From the NCBI GenBank assembly GCA_947499755.1, contig CANMPU010000028.1, forward strand, positions 1 through 8,592: 8,592 nt of DNA, in the 5' to 3' direction. Both the position numbers and the translations under genes were made by a program. Of the stretch, positions 1 to 8,592 are shown piece by piece; the stretch's first letter is position 1; each line of letters opens with the position of its first letter. This DNA comes from Betaproteobacteria bacterium. GTDB lineage: Bacteria; Pseudomonadota; Gammaproteobacteria; Burkholderiales; CANMPU01. Under the pieces are notes generated by a model. It ran no database searches, was not told where the DNA came from, and saw only the letters and a list, made by a program, of their open reading frames with translations.

Positions 1-2787
1 ATTATCGCCGTTATTATGATTCTCGTGGATCTGCGCAATGGCCGCGGCGAGATTGATGATATCGATCATTTGGGCAATCGTCGGGTACGCTCTGTCGGTG
101 AGTTAGCCGAGAATCAGTTTCGTGCCGGACTCGTTCGTGTCGAACGCGCCGTAAAGGAACGTTTGAGCCAAGCGGAATCCGAAAATCTAATGCCGCATGA
201 TTTGATTAATGCGAAACCAATTTCATCAGCGATTAGAGAGTTTTTTGGTTCGAGTCAATTGTCCCAGTTTATGGATCAAACCAATCCCTTGTCGGAGATT
301 ACCCATAAGCGGCGTGTTTCGGCGCTAGGACCTGGAGGCCTAACGCGTGAGAGGGCCGGCTTTGAGGTCAGAGACGTTCATCCCACGCATTATGGGCGGG
401 TGTGTCCTATTGAAACGCCAGAGGGCCCCAATATCGGATTAATTAATTCGCTCGCACTTTTTGCGCGTACAAATGAGTACGGATTTTTAGAGACACCGTA
501 TCGTAAAGTAGAGAATGCAAAAGTGACCGACGAGATCGTGTATTTATCGGCGATTGAAGAAGGTCAATATGTAATCGCGCAGGCCAATGCTGCTCTGGAT
601 AAAAAAGGTAAGTTTATCGACGAATTGGTGTCGTGTAGACATCGCAACGAATCGGAGTTGTCCTCCCCGGATAAAATCCAATATATGGACGTTGCGCCAT
701 CGCAAATTGTCTCGGTTGCTGCGTCGTTGATCCCTTTTTTGGAGCACGATGATGCGAATCGTGCCTTGATGGGCTCGAACATGCAGCGGCAAGCGGTGCC
801 GTGTTTGCGTGCCGAAAAACCCTTAGTGGGGACTGGTATCGAGCGCACCGTCGCCGTAGACTCGGGCACTACGGTACAAGCGCTACGTGGCGGAACAGTA
901 GATTACGTCGACGCCGGACGTGTCGTTGTGCGTGTTCGCGATGAGGAAACCTCCGCAGGAGAGGTGGGCGTTGATATCTACGGGCTGATTAAATATACGC
1001 GCTCTAACCAAAACACCAATATCAACCAGCGTCCGTTGGTGGAGATCGGCGACTCTATTGCAAAGGGCGACGTGATTGCCGATGGTGCCTCAACCGACAT
1101 GGGCGAGTTGGCGTTGGGGCAAAATTTACTTGTGGCATTTATGCCTTGGAACGGCTTTAACTTTGAGGACTCTATTCTTATCTCCGAACGCATTGTCGCC
1201 GAGGATAGATTTACCTCCATCCATATAGAGGAGCTGACGATAGTCGCGCGCGACACTAAGCTTGGACCGGAAGACATTTCGCGCGATATTTTTAATTTAT
1301 CTGAAACAATGTTAGGCCGATTGGACGAGTCGGGCATCATTTATATCGGCGCTGAAGTCGAGGCCGGGGATGTGTTGGTTGGTAAGGTTACGCCTAAGGG
1401 CGAAACACAGCTAACGCCTGAAGAGAAATTATTGCGTGCGATTTTTGGTGAGAAGGCATCGGATGTTAAAGACACGTCGCTGCGTATGCCTTCTGGCATG
1501 TCGGGGACGGTGATCGACGTTCAGGTATTTACCCGTGATGGAATTGAGCGTGACAAGCGTGCGCAGCAAATCATTGAAGATGAGCTTAAGCGTTACGACA
1601 AAGACCTTGCCGACCAGATGCGTATCGTGGAAGCAGATGCCTTCGGCCGTATAGAAAGACTATTGATTGGGAAAACAGCGAACGGCGGTCCGAAGCGATT
1701 GGCTAAGGGAAGCAAAATTACAAAAACCTATCTTTCAGAGGTGGAGGCCCATTCCTGGTTTGATATTCGTCTAGCGAATGATCAAGCAAGTCGCCAGCTA
1801 GAGCAGCTCAACGAGAGCATCGCGCTAAAGCGTAAAGAATTTAGCGCTGCCTTCGAGGAAAAAAAGAAGAAATTAACTCAAGGCGATGAACTGCCACCGG
1901 GCGTACAAAAAATGGTCAAGGTCTACGTTGCCGTTAAGCGACGCTTACAGCCGGGCGATAAAATGGCAGGCCGCCACGGCAACAAGGGTGTGATATCTAA
2001 GATTGTACCGGTGGAAGATATGCCGCACACCGAGGATGGAATTCCGATGGATATTGTGCTTAACCCCTTGGGCGTCCCGTCGCGTATGAATGTTGGCCAA
2101 ATTCTTGAGACTCACTTGGGTTGGGCTGCAAAGGGGTTGGGTAAGAAAATTGACGATATGTTGCAGCAGCAAGCAAAAGTCGCGGAATTGAGAAAATTTC
2201 TTACAAAGATTTATAACTCAAGTGGCAAGCCAGAAGATATTGCATCATTTAGCGACGAAGAAATTTTCGCATTGGCGAAAAATCTAAAAAACGGTGTTCC
2301 ATTTGCGACTCCGGTGTTCGATGGTGCCAGTGAAGCCGAGATTAAGGATATGCTGGATCTGGCCGACTTACCTCGATCTGGGCAAATTGCCTTGGTGGAC
2401 GGCAGGTCTGGTGAGCCGTTTGCGCGCCCAGTTACTGTGGGATATATGCACGTAATGAAGCTGCATCACCTGGTCGACGACAAGATGCACGCGCGTTCCA
2501 CTGGATCGTATAGCTTGGTGACGCAACAACCGCTCGGTGGTAAGGCGCAATTCGGTGGTCAACGATTCGGCGAAATGGAGGTTTGGGCACTGGAAGCTTA
2601 TGGTGCCGCATATACCTTGCAGGAAATGTTGACCGTGAAGTCGGACGATGTCGCGGGACGTACAAAAATCTACGAAAATATCGTCAAAGGCGAACACAAA
2701 ATCGATGCTGGTATGCCAGAGTCATTTAATGTGTTGGTAAAGGAAATTCGTTCGCTCGCGATCGATATAGATCTAGAAAGATTCTAA
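1..2787 (+). CDS. rpoB: DNA-directed RNA polymerase subunit beta, 5'-truncated by window edge
   Basis: Beta subunit of RNA polymerase, forming the catalytic cleft with beta'. The frame is open from base 1; 928 residues are visible and roughly 425 N-terminal residues lie upstream, judged by alignment to E. coli from memory. The rifampicin region is at bases 247-327. Residues equivalent to E. coli Q513, D516, H526, R529 and S531 are wild type, so sensitivity is predicted; position 518 is Thr, usual in betaproteobacteria. The lysines equivalent to K1065 and K1073 are at 1960-1962 and 1984-1986, within [13 protein letters not shown]. Between these landmarks the protein is about 13 residues longer than E. 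coli, in the charged lineage-variable segment (about 1580-1890). The conserved C-terminal block ([20 protein letters not shown], then [20 protein letters not shown]) is complete and the protein ends in LERF. The ATG at 16 is an internal Met, not the start. Followed by rpoC after 66 bases. Identity is certain; the lineage is inferred. Confidence 0.98.
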   Translation: MIAVIMILVDLRNGRGEIDDIDHLGNRRVRSVGELAENQFRAGLVRVERAVKERLSQAESENLMPHDLINAKPISSAIREFFGSSQLSQFMDQTNPLSEITHKRRVSALGPGGLTRERAGFEVRDVHPTHYGRVCPIETPEGPNIGLINSLALFARTNEYGFLETPYRKVENAKVTDEIVYLSAIEEGQYVIAQANAALDKKGKFIDELVSCRHRNESELSSPDKIQYMDVAPSQIVSVAASLIPFLEHDDANRALMGSNMQRQAVPCLRAEKPLVGTGIERTVAVDSGTTVQALRGGTVDYVDAGRVVVRVRDEETSAGEVGVDIYGLIKYTRSNQNTNINQRPLVEIGDSIAKGDVIADGASTDMGELALGQNLLVAFMPWNGFNFEDSILISERIVAEDRFTSIHIEELTIVARDTKLGPEDISRDIFNLSETMLGRLDESGIIYIGAEVEAGDVLVGKVTPKGETQLTPEEKLLRAIFGEKASDVKDTSLRMPSGMSGTVIDVQVFTRDGIERDKRAQQIIEDELKRYDKDLADQMRIVEADAFGRIERLLIGKTANGGPKRLAKGSKITKTYLSEVEAHSWFDIRLANDQASRQLEQLNESIALKRKEFSAAFEEKKKKLTQGDELPPGVQKMVKVYVAVKRRLQPGDKMAGRHGNKGVISKIVPVEDMPHTEDGIPMDIVLNPLGVPSRMNVGQILETHLGWAAKGLGKKIDDMLQQQAKVAELRKFLTKIYNSSGKPEDIASFSDEEIFALAKNLKNGVPFATPVFDGASEAEIKDMLDLADLPRSGQIALVDGRSGEPFARPVTVGYMHVMKLHHLVDDKMHARSTGSYSLVTQQPLGGKAQFGGQRFGEMEVWALEAYGAAYTLQEMLTVKSDDVAGRTKIYENIVKGEHKIDAGMPESFNVLVKEIRSLAIDIDLERF

Positions 2788-2802
2788 ATAAGGCCTTATT
2801 TA
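2785..2802. repeat. 18-bp perfect palindrome over the rpoB stop codon
   Basis: TAAATAAGGCCTTATTTA is identical to its reverse complement; its first three bases are the rpoB TAA stop. The next outward pair (C2784/C2803) breaks the symmetry. In RNA it could form at most a 7-bp AU-only stem with a GGCC loop, which is weak, and no T tract follows, so it is not an intrinsic terminator. It could be a protein-binding dyad, an RNA-processing site in the rpoB-rpoC message, or chance. The rest of the 66-base spacer shows no convincing promoter. Confidence 0.6.
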
Positions 2803-2844
2803 CAAGATTATGTATAGCTTAGGACTTTTGATCTTCTTAACCTT

Positions 2845-2848
2845 GGAG
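2845..2848 (+). promoter_or_regulatory. rpoC ribosome binding site
   Basis: GGAG lies 5 bases before the ATG at 2854 (CCTTGGAGTTTCTATG). This supports the chosen rpoC start, which also matches the family N-terminus ([10 protein letters not shown]). Confidence 0.75.
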
Positions 2849-2853
2849 TTTCT

Positions 2854-5800
2854 ATGAAAGCATTGCTCGATCTTTTTAAACAAGTTACCCAAGAAGAAGA
2901 ATTTGATGCGATAAGCATTAGTTTGGCTTCACCAGAAAAAATTCGCTCTTGGTCTTATGGTGAAGTGAAGAAACCAGAGACTCTTAACTATCGTACGTTT
3001 AAGCCTGAGCGCGACGGTTTGTTTTGCGCAAAAATATTTGGGCCCACGAAAGACTACGAGTGCTTGTGCGGAAAATATAAACGGCTAAAACACCGCGGTG
3101 TGATCTGCGAAAAATGTGGTGTCGAAGTGACGTTGCAAAAAGTGCGTCGCGAGCGCATGGGTCATATCGAACTCGCAAGTCCGGTCGCTCATATATGGTT
3201 TTTGAAATCATTGCCGTCACGTCTGGGTATGGTGCTGGATATGACGCTGCGTGATATTGAAAGAGTCCTCTATTTTGAAGCTTATGTTGTAACTGACCCT
3301 GGCATGACGCAGCTGAATCGCGCTCAGCTCCTCACCGAAGACGATTATTTGGCCAAGGTCGAAGAATACGGCGACGATTTTTCGGCGAGTATGGGCGCCG
3401 AAGGCGTGCGCGATCTATTGCGTAACCTCGATTTAAATCGCGAGGTCGAAACCTTGCGCAAGGAATTGGAAACTACTGGGTCAGAAACGAAGATTAAAAA
3501 ATATGCCAAGCGCCTAAAGGTGCTAGAGGCGTTCCAAAAATCAGGAATTAAACCGGAATGGATGGTCTTGTCTGTGTTACCGGTACTCCCGCCAGATCTG
3601 CGTCCTTTGGTTCCTCTTGATGGCGGGCGTTTTGCGACTAGCGATTTAAACGATCTTTATCGGCGTGTTATTAATCGCAACAATCGCTTGAAGCGCTTGC
3701 TCGAACTCAAAGCGCCGGAAATTATTGTGCGCAACGAGAAGCGTATGCTGCAGGAGGCGGTAGATTCGTTGATGGACAATGGACGTCGTAGCAAGGCGAT
3801 GACAGGCGCAAATAAGCGGCCATTAAAATCATTGGCCGACATGATCAAAGGTAAGGGCGGTCGATTCCGTCAGAACTTGCTTGGCAAGCGCGTTGATTAT
3901 TCCGGTCGTTCCGTGATCGTTGTTGGGCCGCAGTTAAAACTTCACCAGTGCGGGCTACCAAAGAAAATGGCATTGGAATTGTTCAAGCCGTTTATTTTCC
4001 ACAAACTCGAAGTACTGGGATTGGCGACGACAATCAAAGCATCCAAACGTTTAGTGGAAGCAGAAGTGCCAGAGGTATGGGACATACTAGAAGAGGTTAT
4101 TCGGGAACACCCGGTGATGTTAAATCGTGCGCCAACTCTACATCGTTTAGGGATACAAGCATTCGAGCCTGTGCTGATTGAAGGAAAGGCGATACAGCTG
4201 CATCCTTTGGTTTGCGCCGCGTTTAATGCGGACTTCGATGGAGATCAGATGGCGGTTCATGTGCCATTGTCTATCGAGGCGCAAATGGAAGCGCGCACTT
4301 TGATGTTAGCGAGCAATAACGTGCTGTCGCCAGCAAATGGCGAACCTATTATTGTTCCTTCGCAGGATATTGTATTGGGGCTCTACTATATGACGCGCGA
4401 GAAGGTAAACGCCTGGGGCGAGGGCATGGCGTTCTCCGACGTCCGCGAAGTGGTCAGGGCGTATGAAACTGGATCTATTGAATTACACGCCAAAATCAAG
4501 GTTCGTATTAAAGAGGCGATCATTGATGCACAGGGTGAGAAACAGGAAAAAATAACGCGTTATGACACCACGGTCGGGCGCGCAATGTTGTCCGAGATAC
4601 TTCTGCCAGGCTTATCGTTTAGTCTGATCAATAAAGCGCTTAAAAAGAAAGAGATTTCGAAACTGATCAACGTTAGTTTCCGCAGATGCGGCCTACGCGA
4701 CACCGTGATTTTTGCAGATCGATTGATGTATACCGGCTTTACCTTTGCGACCCGTGCTGGAATTTCGATATGCGTCGACGATATGTTAGTGCCGCAGCAA
4801 AAAGGTGAAATTATTTCATCCGCAGAAAAAGAAGTGCAGGAAATTGAAGCCCAGTACACGTCGGGATTGGTGACGCACGGCGAGCGTTATAACAAAGTCG
4901 TGGATATTTGGGGTCGAGCGGGCGACATGGTTGCTAAGGCGATGATGGAGCAGTTGGGAACCGAGCCGGTTGTGGAGTGGGATTTTAAGAAGAATGAATA
5001 TGTCATATCCAAGGATAAAAAGGGCAACCCACTTACGCAGGAAGCATTTAATGCGATTTATATGATGGCCGACTCTGGTGCGAGAGGTTCCGCAGCACAA
5101 ATCCGTCAATTGGCCGGGATGCGCGGGCTGATGGCAAAGCCGGATGGCTCGATTATCGAAACCCCGATTAAAGCAAATTTTCGTGAAGGATTAAATGTAC
5201 TGCAATACTTTATTTCCACTCACGGTGCACGAAAGGGTCTTGCGGATACCGCGTTGAAAACGGCGAATTCCGGATACCTCACGCGACGACTCGTGGATGT
5301 CACTCAGGATTTGGTCGTTATCGAAGACGACTGCGGAACCACTCAGGGTGTTGCGATGAAGGCATTACTAGAAGGTGGTGAAGTCATTGAGGCGTTACGC
5401 GAGCGCGTTCTAGGCCGCGTTGTCACGCATGATGTCGTTCACCCCGAGACAGGCGAAGTGCTCTATGCGGTCGATGAGCTTTTGGATGAGGACGCAGTCG
5501 ATGCCATTGAAGCACTGGGCATCGATGAAATCAGAGTGCGTACACCACTGACATGTGAGACACGTTTTGGCCTTTGCGCGAAATGTTATGGGCGCGATCT
5601 TGGGCGCGGACAATTAGTGAACGTTGGCGAAGCGGTTGGTGTCATCGCAGCGCAATCTATTGGCGAGCCTGGTACGCAACTTACGATGCGCACGTTCCAT
5701 ATTGGCGGCGCAGCATCACGGACGGCAGTAGCGAGCCAGGTCGAAACAAAATCAAACGGCGTCATTCATTATTCCGCCAGCATGCGCTACCTTACAAATG

Positions 5801-7095
5801 TGCGCGGGGAGCAAGTGGCGATTTCGCGTAGCGGCGAAATTATCGTTCAGGATGATGGCGGTCACGAACGCGAAAGACATAAAATTCCTTACGGCGCAAT
5901 GTTGATGGTGAAGGATGGTGCTGTGAGTAAAGCGGGGCAAGTTCTTGCTAGTTGGGACCCACATACGCGTCCGATTATTACGGAATACGCGGGCCGTGTT
6001 CGGTTCGAAAATGTCGAAGAAGGCGTGACTGTCGCAAAAACAATTGATGAAGTGACTGGGCTTGCAACGTTGGTTGTTATCGACCCGAAACGCCGCGGTG
6101 TCTCACAGGTCAAAGGCGTGCGACCACAGGTAAAAATGATCGGCGAGGACGGGCAGGAGGTAAAGATCGCGGGAACCGACCATCCAGTGAATATTACTTT
6201 CCAGATTCACTCGATTATTACTGTTAAAGATGGTCAGCAGGTAAATGTGGGAGAGGTTCTCGCGAGGATTCCGCAGGAATCTAGCAAGACGCGCGATATT
6301 ACTGGTGGACTGCCACGGGTAGCCGAACTCTTCGAAGCACGTTCGCCTAAGGATGCGGGACTGTTAGCTGAAGTCACGGGTACTGTATCGTTTGGCAAGG
6401 ATACGAAAGGTAAGCAGCGCTTGGTAATTACCGACATGGAAAACGTTGCGCACGAATATTTGATTCCAAAAGATCGGCACGTTATGGCGCATGATGGCCA
6501 AGTGGTAAATAAAGGCGAAATGATCGTCGATGGCCCGGTTGATCCTCACGATATACTTCGTTTGCTCGGGGTGGAGGCGTTGACGCGGTATATCACGGAT
6601 GAAGTTCAGGACGTTTATCGTTTGCAGGGTGTGAAGATTAACGACAAACACATCGAAGTCATCGTTCGGCAGATGCTGCGGCGTGTGCAGATCACTGATG
6701 CTGGGGATACACGATTTATTACTGGTGAGCAGGTAGAGCGCGCGGACTTACTAGAGGAAAACGAACGCATGCAAGCTGCAAACAAGAAACCCGGGTCCTT
6801 CGATTATGTGCTACTGGGCATCACGAAGGCCTCGCTCTCGACCGACTCTTTCATTTCTGCAGCTTCGTTCCAGGAAACCACCCGAGTGCTAACGGAGGCT
6901 GCGATTATGGGCAAGCGCGATGACCTCAGGGGTCTCAAGGAGAATGTGATCGTCGGTCGTCTCATACCGGCTGGGACAGGCCTCGCGTACCACAATACGC
7001 GGCGCAAACAAAAACTCGGGATCGATTTAGCGAGCGGACGAGGATTTGAAGACGCTGTTGTCAGCGATTCCGAAGATAAACAAGAAGTTGCTTGA
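2854..7095 (+). CDS. rpoC: DNA-directed RNA polymerase subunit beta'
   Basis: Catalytic beta' subunit of RNA polymerase, complete at 1413 residues (E. coli 1407). In order: N-terminal zinc site C70, C72, C85, C88; clamp-helix sigma-binding region around residues 265-310; double-psi barrel with NADFDGD, the Mg-binding D460, D462 and D464 falling at E. coli numbering; secondary-channel and bridge-helix region containing [18 protein letters not shown]; second zinc site C827, C901, C908, C911 (E. coli C814, C888, C895, C898 plus 13); trigger loop with M945, R946 and H949; a proteobacterial-type insertion after it; and a conserved C-terminal block at about 1320-1350 ([14 protein letters not shown] onward). 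The 13-residue offset arises between the catalytic aspartates and C827, at least partly in the segment around [16 protein letters not shown]. The ATG start has GGAG 5 bases upstream. The TGA stop (7093-7095) lies inside a predicted -35 box for the downstream operon. All key residues are intact. Confidence 0.99.
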   Translation: MKALLDLFKQVTQEEEFDAISISLASPEKIRSWSYGEVKKPETLNYRTFKPERDGLFCAKIFGPTKDYECLCGKYKRLKHRGVICEKCGVEVTLQKVRRERMGHIELASPVAHIWFLKSLPSRLGMVLDMTLRDIERVLYFEAYVVTDPGMTQLNRAQLLTEDDYLAKVEEYGDDFSASMGAEGVRDLLRNLDLNREVETLRKELETTGSETKIKKYAKRLKVLEAFQKSGIKPEWMVLSVLPVLPPDLRPLVPLDGGRFATSDLNDLYRRVINRNNRLKRLLELKAPEIIVRNEKRMLQEAVDSLMDNGRRSKAMTGANKRPLKSLADMIKGKGGRFRQNLLGKRVDYSGRSVIVVGPQLKLHQCGLPKKMALELFKPFIFHKLEVLGLATTIKASKRLVEAEVPEVWDILEEVIREHPVMLNRAPTLHRLGIQAFEPVLIEGKAIQLHPLVCAAFNADFDGDQMAVHVPLSIEAQMEARTLMLASNNVLSPANGEPIIVPSQDIVLGLYYMTREKVNAWGEGMAFSDVREVVRAYETGSIELHAKIKVRIKEAIIDAQGEKQEKITRYDTTVGRAMLSEILLPGLSFSLINKALKKKEISKLINVSFRRCGLRDTVIFADRLMYTGFTFATRAGISICVDDMLVPQQKGEIISSAEKEVQEIEAQYTSGLVTHGERYNKVVDIWGRAGDMVAKAMMEQLGTEPVVEWDFKKNEYVISKDKKGNPLTQEAFNAIYMMADSGARGSAAQIRQLAGMRGLMAKPDGSIIETPIKANFREGLNVLQYFISTHGARKGLADTALKTANSGYLTRRLVDVTQDLVVIEDDCGTTQGVAMKALLEGGEVIEALRERVLGRVVTHDVVHPETGEVLYAVDELLDEDAVDAIEALGIDEIRVRTPLTCETRFGLCAKCYGRDLGRGQLVNVGEAVGVIAAQSIGEPGTQLTMRTFHIGGAASRTAVASQVETKSNGVIHYSASMRYLTNVRGEQVAISRSGEIIVQDDGGHERERHKIPYGAMLMVKDGAVSKAGQVLASWDPHTRPIITEYAGRVRFENVEEGVTVAKTIDEVTGLATLVVIDPKRRGVSQVKGVRPQVKMIGEDGQEVKIAGTDHPVNITFQIHSIITVKDGQQVNVGEVLARIPQESSKTRDITGGLPRVAELFEARSPKDAGLLAEVTGTVSFGKDTKGKQRLVITDMENVAHEYLIPKDRHVMAHDGQVVNKGEMIVDGPVDPHDILRLLGVEALTRYITDEVQDVYRLQGVKINDKHIEVIVRQMLRRVQITDAGDTRFITGEQVERADLLEENERMQAANKKPGSFDYVLLGITKASLSTDSFISAASFQETTRVLTEAAIMGKRDDLRGLKENVIVGRLIPAGTGLAYHNTRRKQKLGIDLASGRGFEDAVVSDSEDKQEVA

Positions 7096-7121
7096 CACTG
7101 ATGGCCATAAGAAAATAAAAT
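7092..7121 (+). promoter_or_regulatory. Predicted sigma70-type promoter for the str operon
   Basis: TTGACA (7092-7097, full consensus -35) and TAAAAT (7116-7121, 5 of 6 against TATAAT) are separated by 18 bases. The -35 box contains the rpoC TGA stop. Transcription would begin near 7126-7129, giving an rpsL leader of about 100 bases. No extended -10 TG is present, and the bases after the -10 are not GC-rich. Function is inferred from sequence match and position only; it would let rpsL-rpsG-fusA be made independently of rpoBC. Confidence 0.65.
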
Positions 7122-7186
7122 ACTTGGCTTTTCTATGAAACGTGCGTGGCGCAAATTGCCTTCGAGGTAGTTTGCTGGAGCGAGAC

Positions 7187-7217
7187 AGGACGGCGGAAGC
7201 GCCGTCCTCGATTTTTT
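7187..7217 (+). terminator. Rho-independent terminator/attenuator in the rpsL leader
   Basis: A perfect 9-bp stem, AGGACGGCG (7187-7195) paired with CGCCGTCCT (7200-7208), has a GAAG loop and is followed by CGA and six Ts (7212-7217). The reverse strand lacks a T tract, so it is oriented for + strand transcription only. It lies downstream of both rpoC and the predicted str promoter and upstream of rpsL. It should therefore act on both transcripts, and must be leaky or regulated if rpsL is to be expressed. The last T directly adjoins the rpsL Shine-Dalgarno sequence. Hairpin and T tract are seen directly; the attenuator role is inference. Confidence 0.8.
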
Positions 7218-7222
7218 AAGGA
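7218..7222 (+). promoter_or_regulatory. rpsL ribosome binding site fixing a TTG start
   Basis: AAGGA sits 7 bases before the TTG at 7230, an ideal spacing. The upstream in-frame GTG at 7146 has no comparable site and would add 28 residues absent from the S12 family, so this element decides the start. Confidence 0.8.
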
Positions 7223-7229
7223 CGCTATT

Positions 7230-7607
7230 TTGCCAACAATTAGTCAGCTGGTTCGAAAACCCAGGACCGCTAAACGAGAAAAAAGTAAAGTTCCTGCGCT
7301 GGGAAATTCCCCGCAGAAACGCGGCGTTTGCACCCGTGTGTATACGACAACACCAAAAAAGCCGAACTCGGCGTTGCGTAAGGTTGCACGTGTACGCTTG
7401 ACGAATGGTTTTGAAGTATCTAGTTATATTGGCGGTGAGGGACACAATCTTCAGGAACACTCAGTCGTTCTCATACGCGGTGGGCGGGTTAAAGATTTAC
7501 CTGGCGTGCGTTATCACACGGTTAGAGGGAGTCTGGATACGGCAGGGGTAAAAGATCGTAAACAGGGCCGTTCTAAATATGGGACAAAACGTCCTAAGGC
7601 GGAATAG
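7230..7607 (+). CDS. rpsL: 30S ribosomal protein S12 (TTG start)
   Basis: S12 sits at the decoding centre of the 30S subunit, near 16S helices 18, 27 and 44, and affects accuracy. Translation from TTG 7230 gives 125 residues starting [11 protein letters not shown], the normal S12 N-terminus and length. The frame stays open upstream to GTG 7146, but the extra residues ([10 protein letters not shown]...) are unlike S12 and are encoded by the promoter-proximal leader and terminator hairpin, so that start is rejected. Conserved parts: [20 protein letters not shown] with K43, [19 protein letters not shown], and K88 and D89 in [11 protein letters not shown]. The classical streptomycin-resistance positions K43 and K88 are wild type. 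D89 is the residue that is methylthiolated by RimO in E. coli; whether it is modified here is unknown. First gene of the str operon; rpsG follows after 38 bases. Confidence 0.98.
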   Translation: MPTISQLVRKPRTAKREKSKVPALGNSPQKRGVCTRVYTTTPKKPNSALRKVARVRLTNGFEVSSYIGGEGHNLQEHSVVLIRGGRVKDLPGVRYHTVRGSLDTAGVKDRKQGRSKYGTKRPKAE

Positions 7608-7645
7608 TTACCACATGGTTTTAATAAATTCATACCGAGGATTGC

Positions 7646-8116
7646 ATGCCTAGACGTCGTGAAGTACCGAGAAGGTTGGTGCTGCCAGATCCAAAATACG
7701 GAAACCAGGAGATTGCCAAATTCGTCAATGTATTGATGACGCGCGGCAAAAAAGCGGTGGCGGAGCGAAATATTTATGGCGCCCTGGAGCACATTGCTAA
7801 AAAAACAAGTAAGGATCCCTTGGAAATCTTCATACTAGCGCTTGCGAACGTTAAGCCTGTCGTCGAAGTGAAAAGTCGAAGAGTGGGCGGTGCAAATTAT
7901 CAGGTACCTGTAGAAGTAAGGCCGTCGCGCCGCAACGATTTGGCGATGCGTTGGCTAAGGGATGCGGCAAGAAAGCGTGGCGAAAAATCCATGGGGGCGC
8001 GTCTGGCGGGCGAGTTAGTCGAGGCCGCCGAGGGTCGCGGCGGCGCGATCAAAAAGCGTGAAGAAATACATCGTATGGCCGAAGCCAATAAGGCTTTTTC
8101 GCATTACCGGTTCTAA
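7646..8116 (+). CDS. rpsG: 30S ribosomal protein S7
   Basis: S7 is a primary binder of the 16S rRNA 3' major domain; it nucleates 30S head assembly and lines the E-site/mRNA exit region. The product is 156 residues, a standard S7 length, starting [20 protein letters not shown] with the basic N-terminal arm. It contains [35 protein letters not shown], the [20 protein letters not shown] helix and the terminal [21 protein letters not shown] region. The ATG start is preceded by GAGG (7637-7640), 5 bases away. In E. coli S7 represses the str operon by binding the rpsL-rpsG spacer; the 38-base spacer here is much shorter than the roughly 100-base E. coli one. fusA follows after 15 bases. Confidence 0.99.
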   Translation: MPRRREVPRRLVLPDPKYGNQEIAKFVNVLMTRGKKAVAERNIYGALEHIAKKTSKDPLEIFILALANVKPVVEVKSRRVGGANYQVPVEVRPSRRNDLAMRWLRDAARKRGEKSMGARLAGELVEAAEGRGGAIKKREEIHRMAEANKAFSHYRF

Positions 8117-8131
8117 ACCTGGATTATTTCT

Positions 8132-8592
8132 GTGGCTCGTAAAACCCCAATTGAACGTTATCGCAATATCGGCATCATGGCCCATATTGACGCTGGCAAA
8201 ACCACGGTAACGGAACGCATACTTTTTTATACCGGTGTGTCCCATAAAATTGGCGAAGTTCATAACGGTGCTGCCGTGATGGATTGGATGGAACAAGAAC
8301 AAGAACGTGGGATCACGATTACGTCCGCGGCAACAACCTGCTTTTGGAAGGGCATGGAAAGTAATACCCCAGAACATAGGATTAATATCATCGATACGCC
8401 AGGCCACGTAGATTTTACTATTGAAGTAGAGCGTTCTTTGCGCGTCCTTGATGGTGCATGTGCGGTTTTTTGCGGTGTGGCTGGCGTTCAACCGCAAACG
8501 GAAACAGTTTGGCGTCAGGCAAATAAATATGGCGTTCCGCGTCTGGCATTCGTCAATAAGATGGATCGCTCAGGAGCTAATTTTCTTCGCGT
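8132..8592 (+). CDS. fusA: Elongation factor G, N-terminal part, 3'-truncated by window edge
   Basis: EF-G is the GTPase that drives tRNA-mRNA translocation and, with RRF, ribosome recycling. 153 residues are visible of the roughly 700 usual in the family, all within the G domain: P-loop AHIDAGKT (17-24), switch I with [11 protein letters not shown] (59-69), G3 DTPGHVDF (88-95) and G4 NKMD (142-145). The GTG start is chosen because it gives the family N-terminus [15 protein letters not shown] weak TGGA (8120-8123) lies 8 bases upstream, and the short 15-base gap suggests coupling to rpsG. Small differences from E. coli EF-G include Met16 in place of Ser, Val26 after the P-loop and Cys at 70, 110 and 114; none touches a nucleotide-binding residue. 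Position after rpsG supports the main fusA of the str operon rather than a second copy. Confidence 0.97.
   Translation, partial: MARKTPIERYRNIGIMAHIDAGKTTVTERILFYTGVSHKIGEVHNGAAVMDWMEQEQERGITITSAATTCFWKGMESNTPEHRINIIDTPGHVDFTIEVERSLRVLDGACAVFCGVAGVQPQTETVWRQANKYGVPRLAFVNKMDRSGANFLR

Noticed and set aside
1..16. ATG at 16 as the start of a gene
   Set aside because: The frame is open to base 1 and reads as continuous RpoB; the ATG aligns to an internal residue near E. coli position 430.
1860..1866. A AAA AAG heptamer in the zero frame of rpoB, the dnaX-type -1 frameshift slippery sequence
   Set aside because: It encodes a Lys-rich stretch (EEKKKKL). A -1 shift meets a stop within eight codons (TGA 1887-1889), and I see no clear stimulatory hairpin after it. 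Most likely incidental.
2799..2820. Possible promoter in the rpoB-rpoC spacer (TTTACA, TATAGC)
   Set aside because: The hexamers are not at workable spacing: TATAGC begins only 8 bases after TTTACA, and no -10-like sequence lies 16-18 bases after it.
7124..7136. boxA-like GGCTTTTCTA near the predicted str transcript start
   Set aside because: It is only a partial match to the rrn boxA consensus (TGCTCTTTAACA), and no boxB/boxC context is visible; too weak to call antitermination.
7146..7229. In-frame GTG giving a 28-residue N-terminal extension of S12
   Set aside because: There is no ribosome binding site, the residues are unlike S12, and they are encoded by the leader and terminator. The TTG at 7230 fits both the site and the family.
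6804..7460. 218-codon open frame on the minus strand across the end of rpoC, the spacer and rpsL
   Set aside because: It is antisense to two certain genes and to the terminator hairpin; the translation resembles no family I know. It is a shadow of the coding strand.
8015..8497. 160-codon minus-strand open frame opposite rpsG and fusA
   Set aside because: It is the reverse complement of conserved S7 and EF-G coding sequence and has no recognisable domain.

Overview
The window is a contiguous stretch of housekeeping chromosome. It carries the 3' two-thirds of rpoB, complete rpoC, rpsL and rpsG, and the 5' end of fusA, all on the + strand. This is the widely conserved junction between the rpoBC transcription unit and the str (S12-S7-EF-G) operon. 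No mobile element, CRISPR array, RNA gene or unrecognised protein gene is visible, and every stretch longer than about 140 bases is coding.

The proteins point to a betaproteobacterium. RpoB has the beta-type 'MDQTNPLSE' in the rifampicin region, the '[18 protein letters not shown]' segment, and an insertion of about 13 residues relative to E. coli before the catalytic lysine motif. RpoC is 13 residues longer than E. coli upstream of its second zinc site. My impression, from memory and not from a search, is that it lies nearer the Nitrosomonadales/Methylophilales side than Burkholderia. Base composition looks intermediate (not counted). Nothing suggests genome decay: reading frames are intact and catalytic residues present.

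Layout: rpoB (1-2787, 5' end missing); a 66-base spacer with an 18-bp perfect palindrome over the rpoB stop and a good ribosome binding site; rpoC (2854-7095); a 134-base spacer; rpsL (7230-7607); a 38-base spacer; rpsG (7646-8116); a 15-base spacer; fusA (8132 to the edge, partial). The rpoC-rpsL spacer is the most informative non-coding part. It holds a near-consensus sigma70-type promoter whose -35 box overlaps the rpoC stop codon. Further down is a 9-bp GC-rich hairpin plus T6 tract whose last T directly abuts the rpsL Shine-Dalgarno sequence. The rpsL start is a TTG codon. Together this looks like a str operon with its own promoter and an intrinsic terminator/attenuator in a leader of about 100 bases.

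The gene products act together in expression: beta and beta' form the RNA polymerase catalytic core, S12 and S7 are small-subunit proteins of the decoding centre and head, and EF-G drives ribosomal translocation. I found no evidence of a new biological system. The observations worth following up are regulatory.
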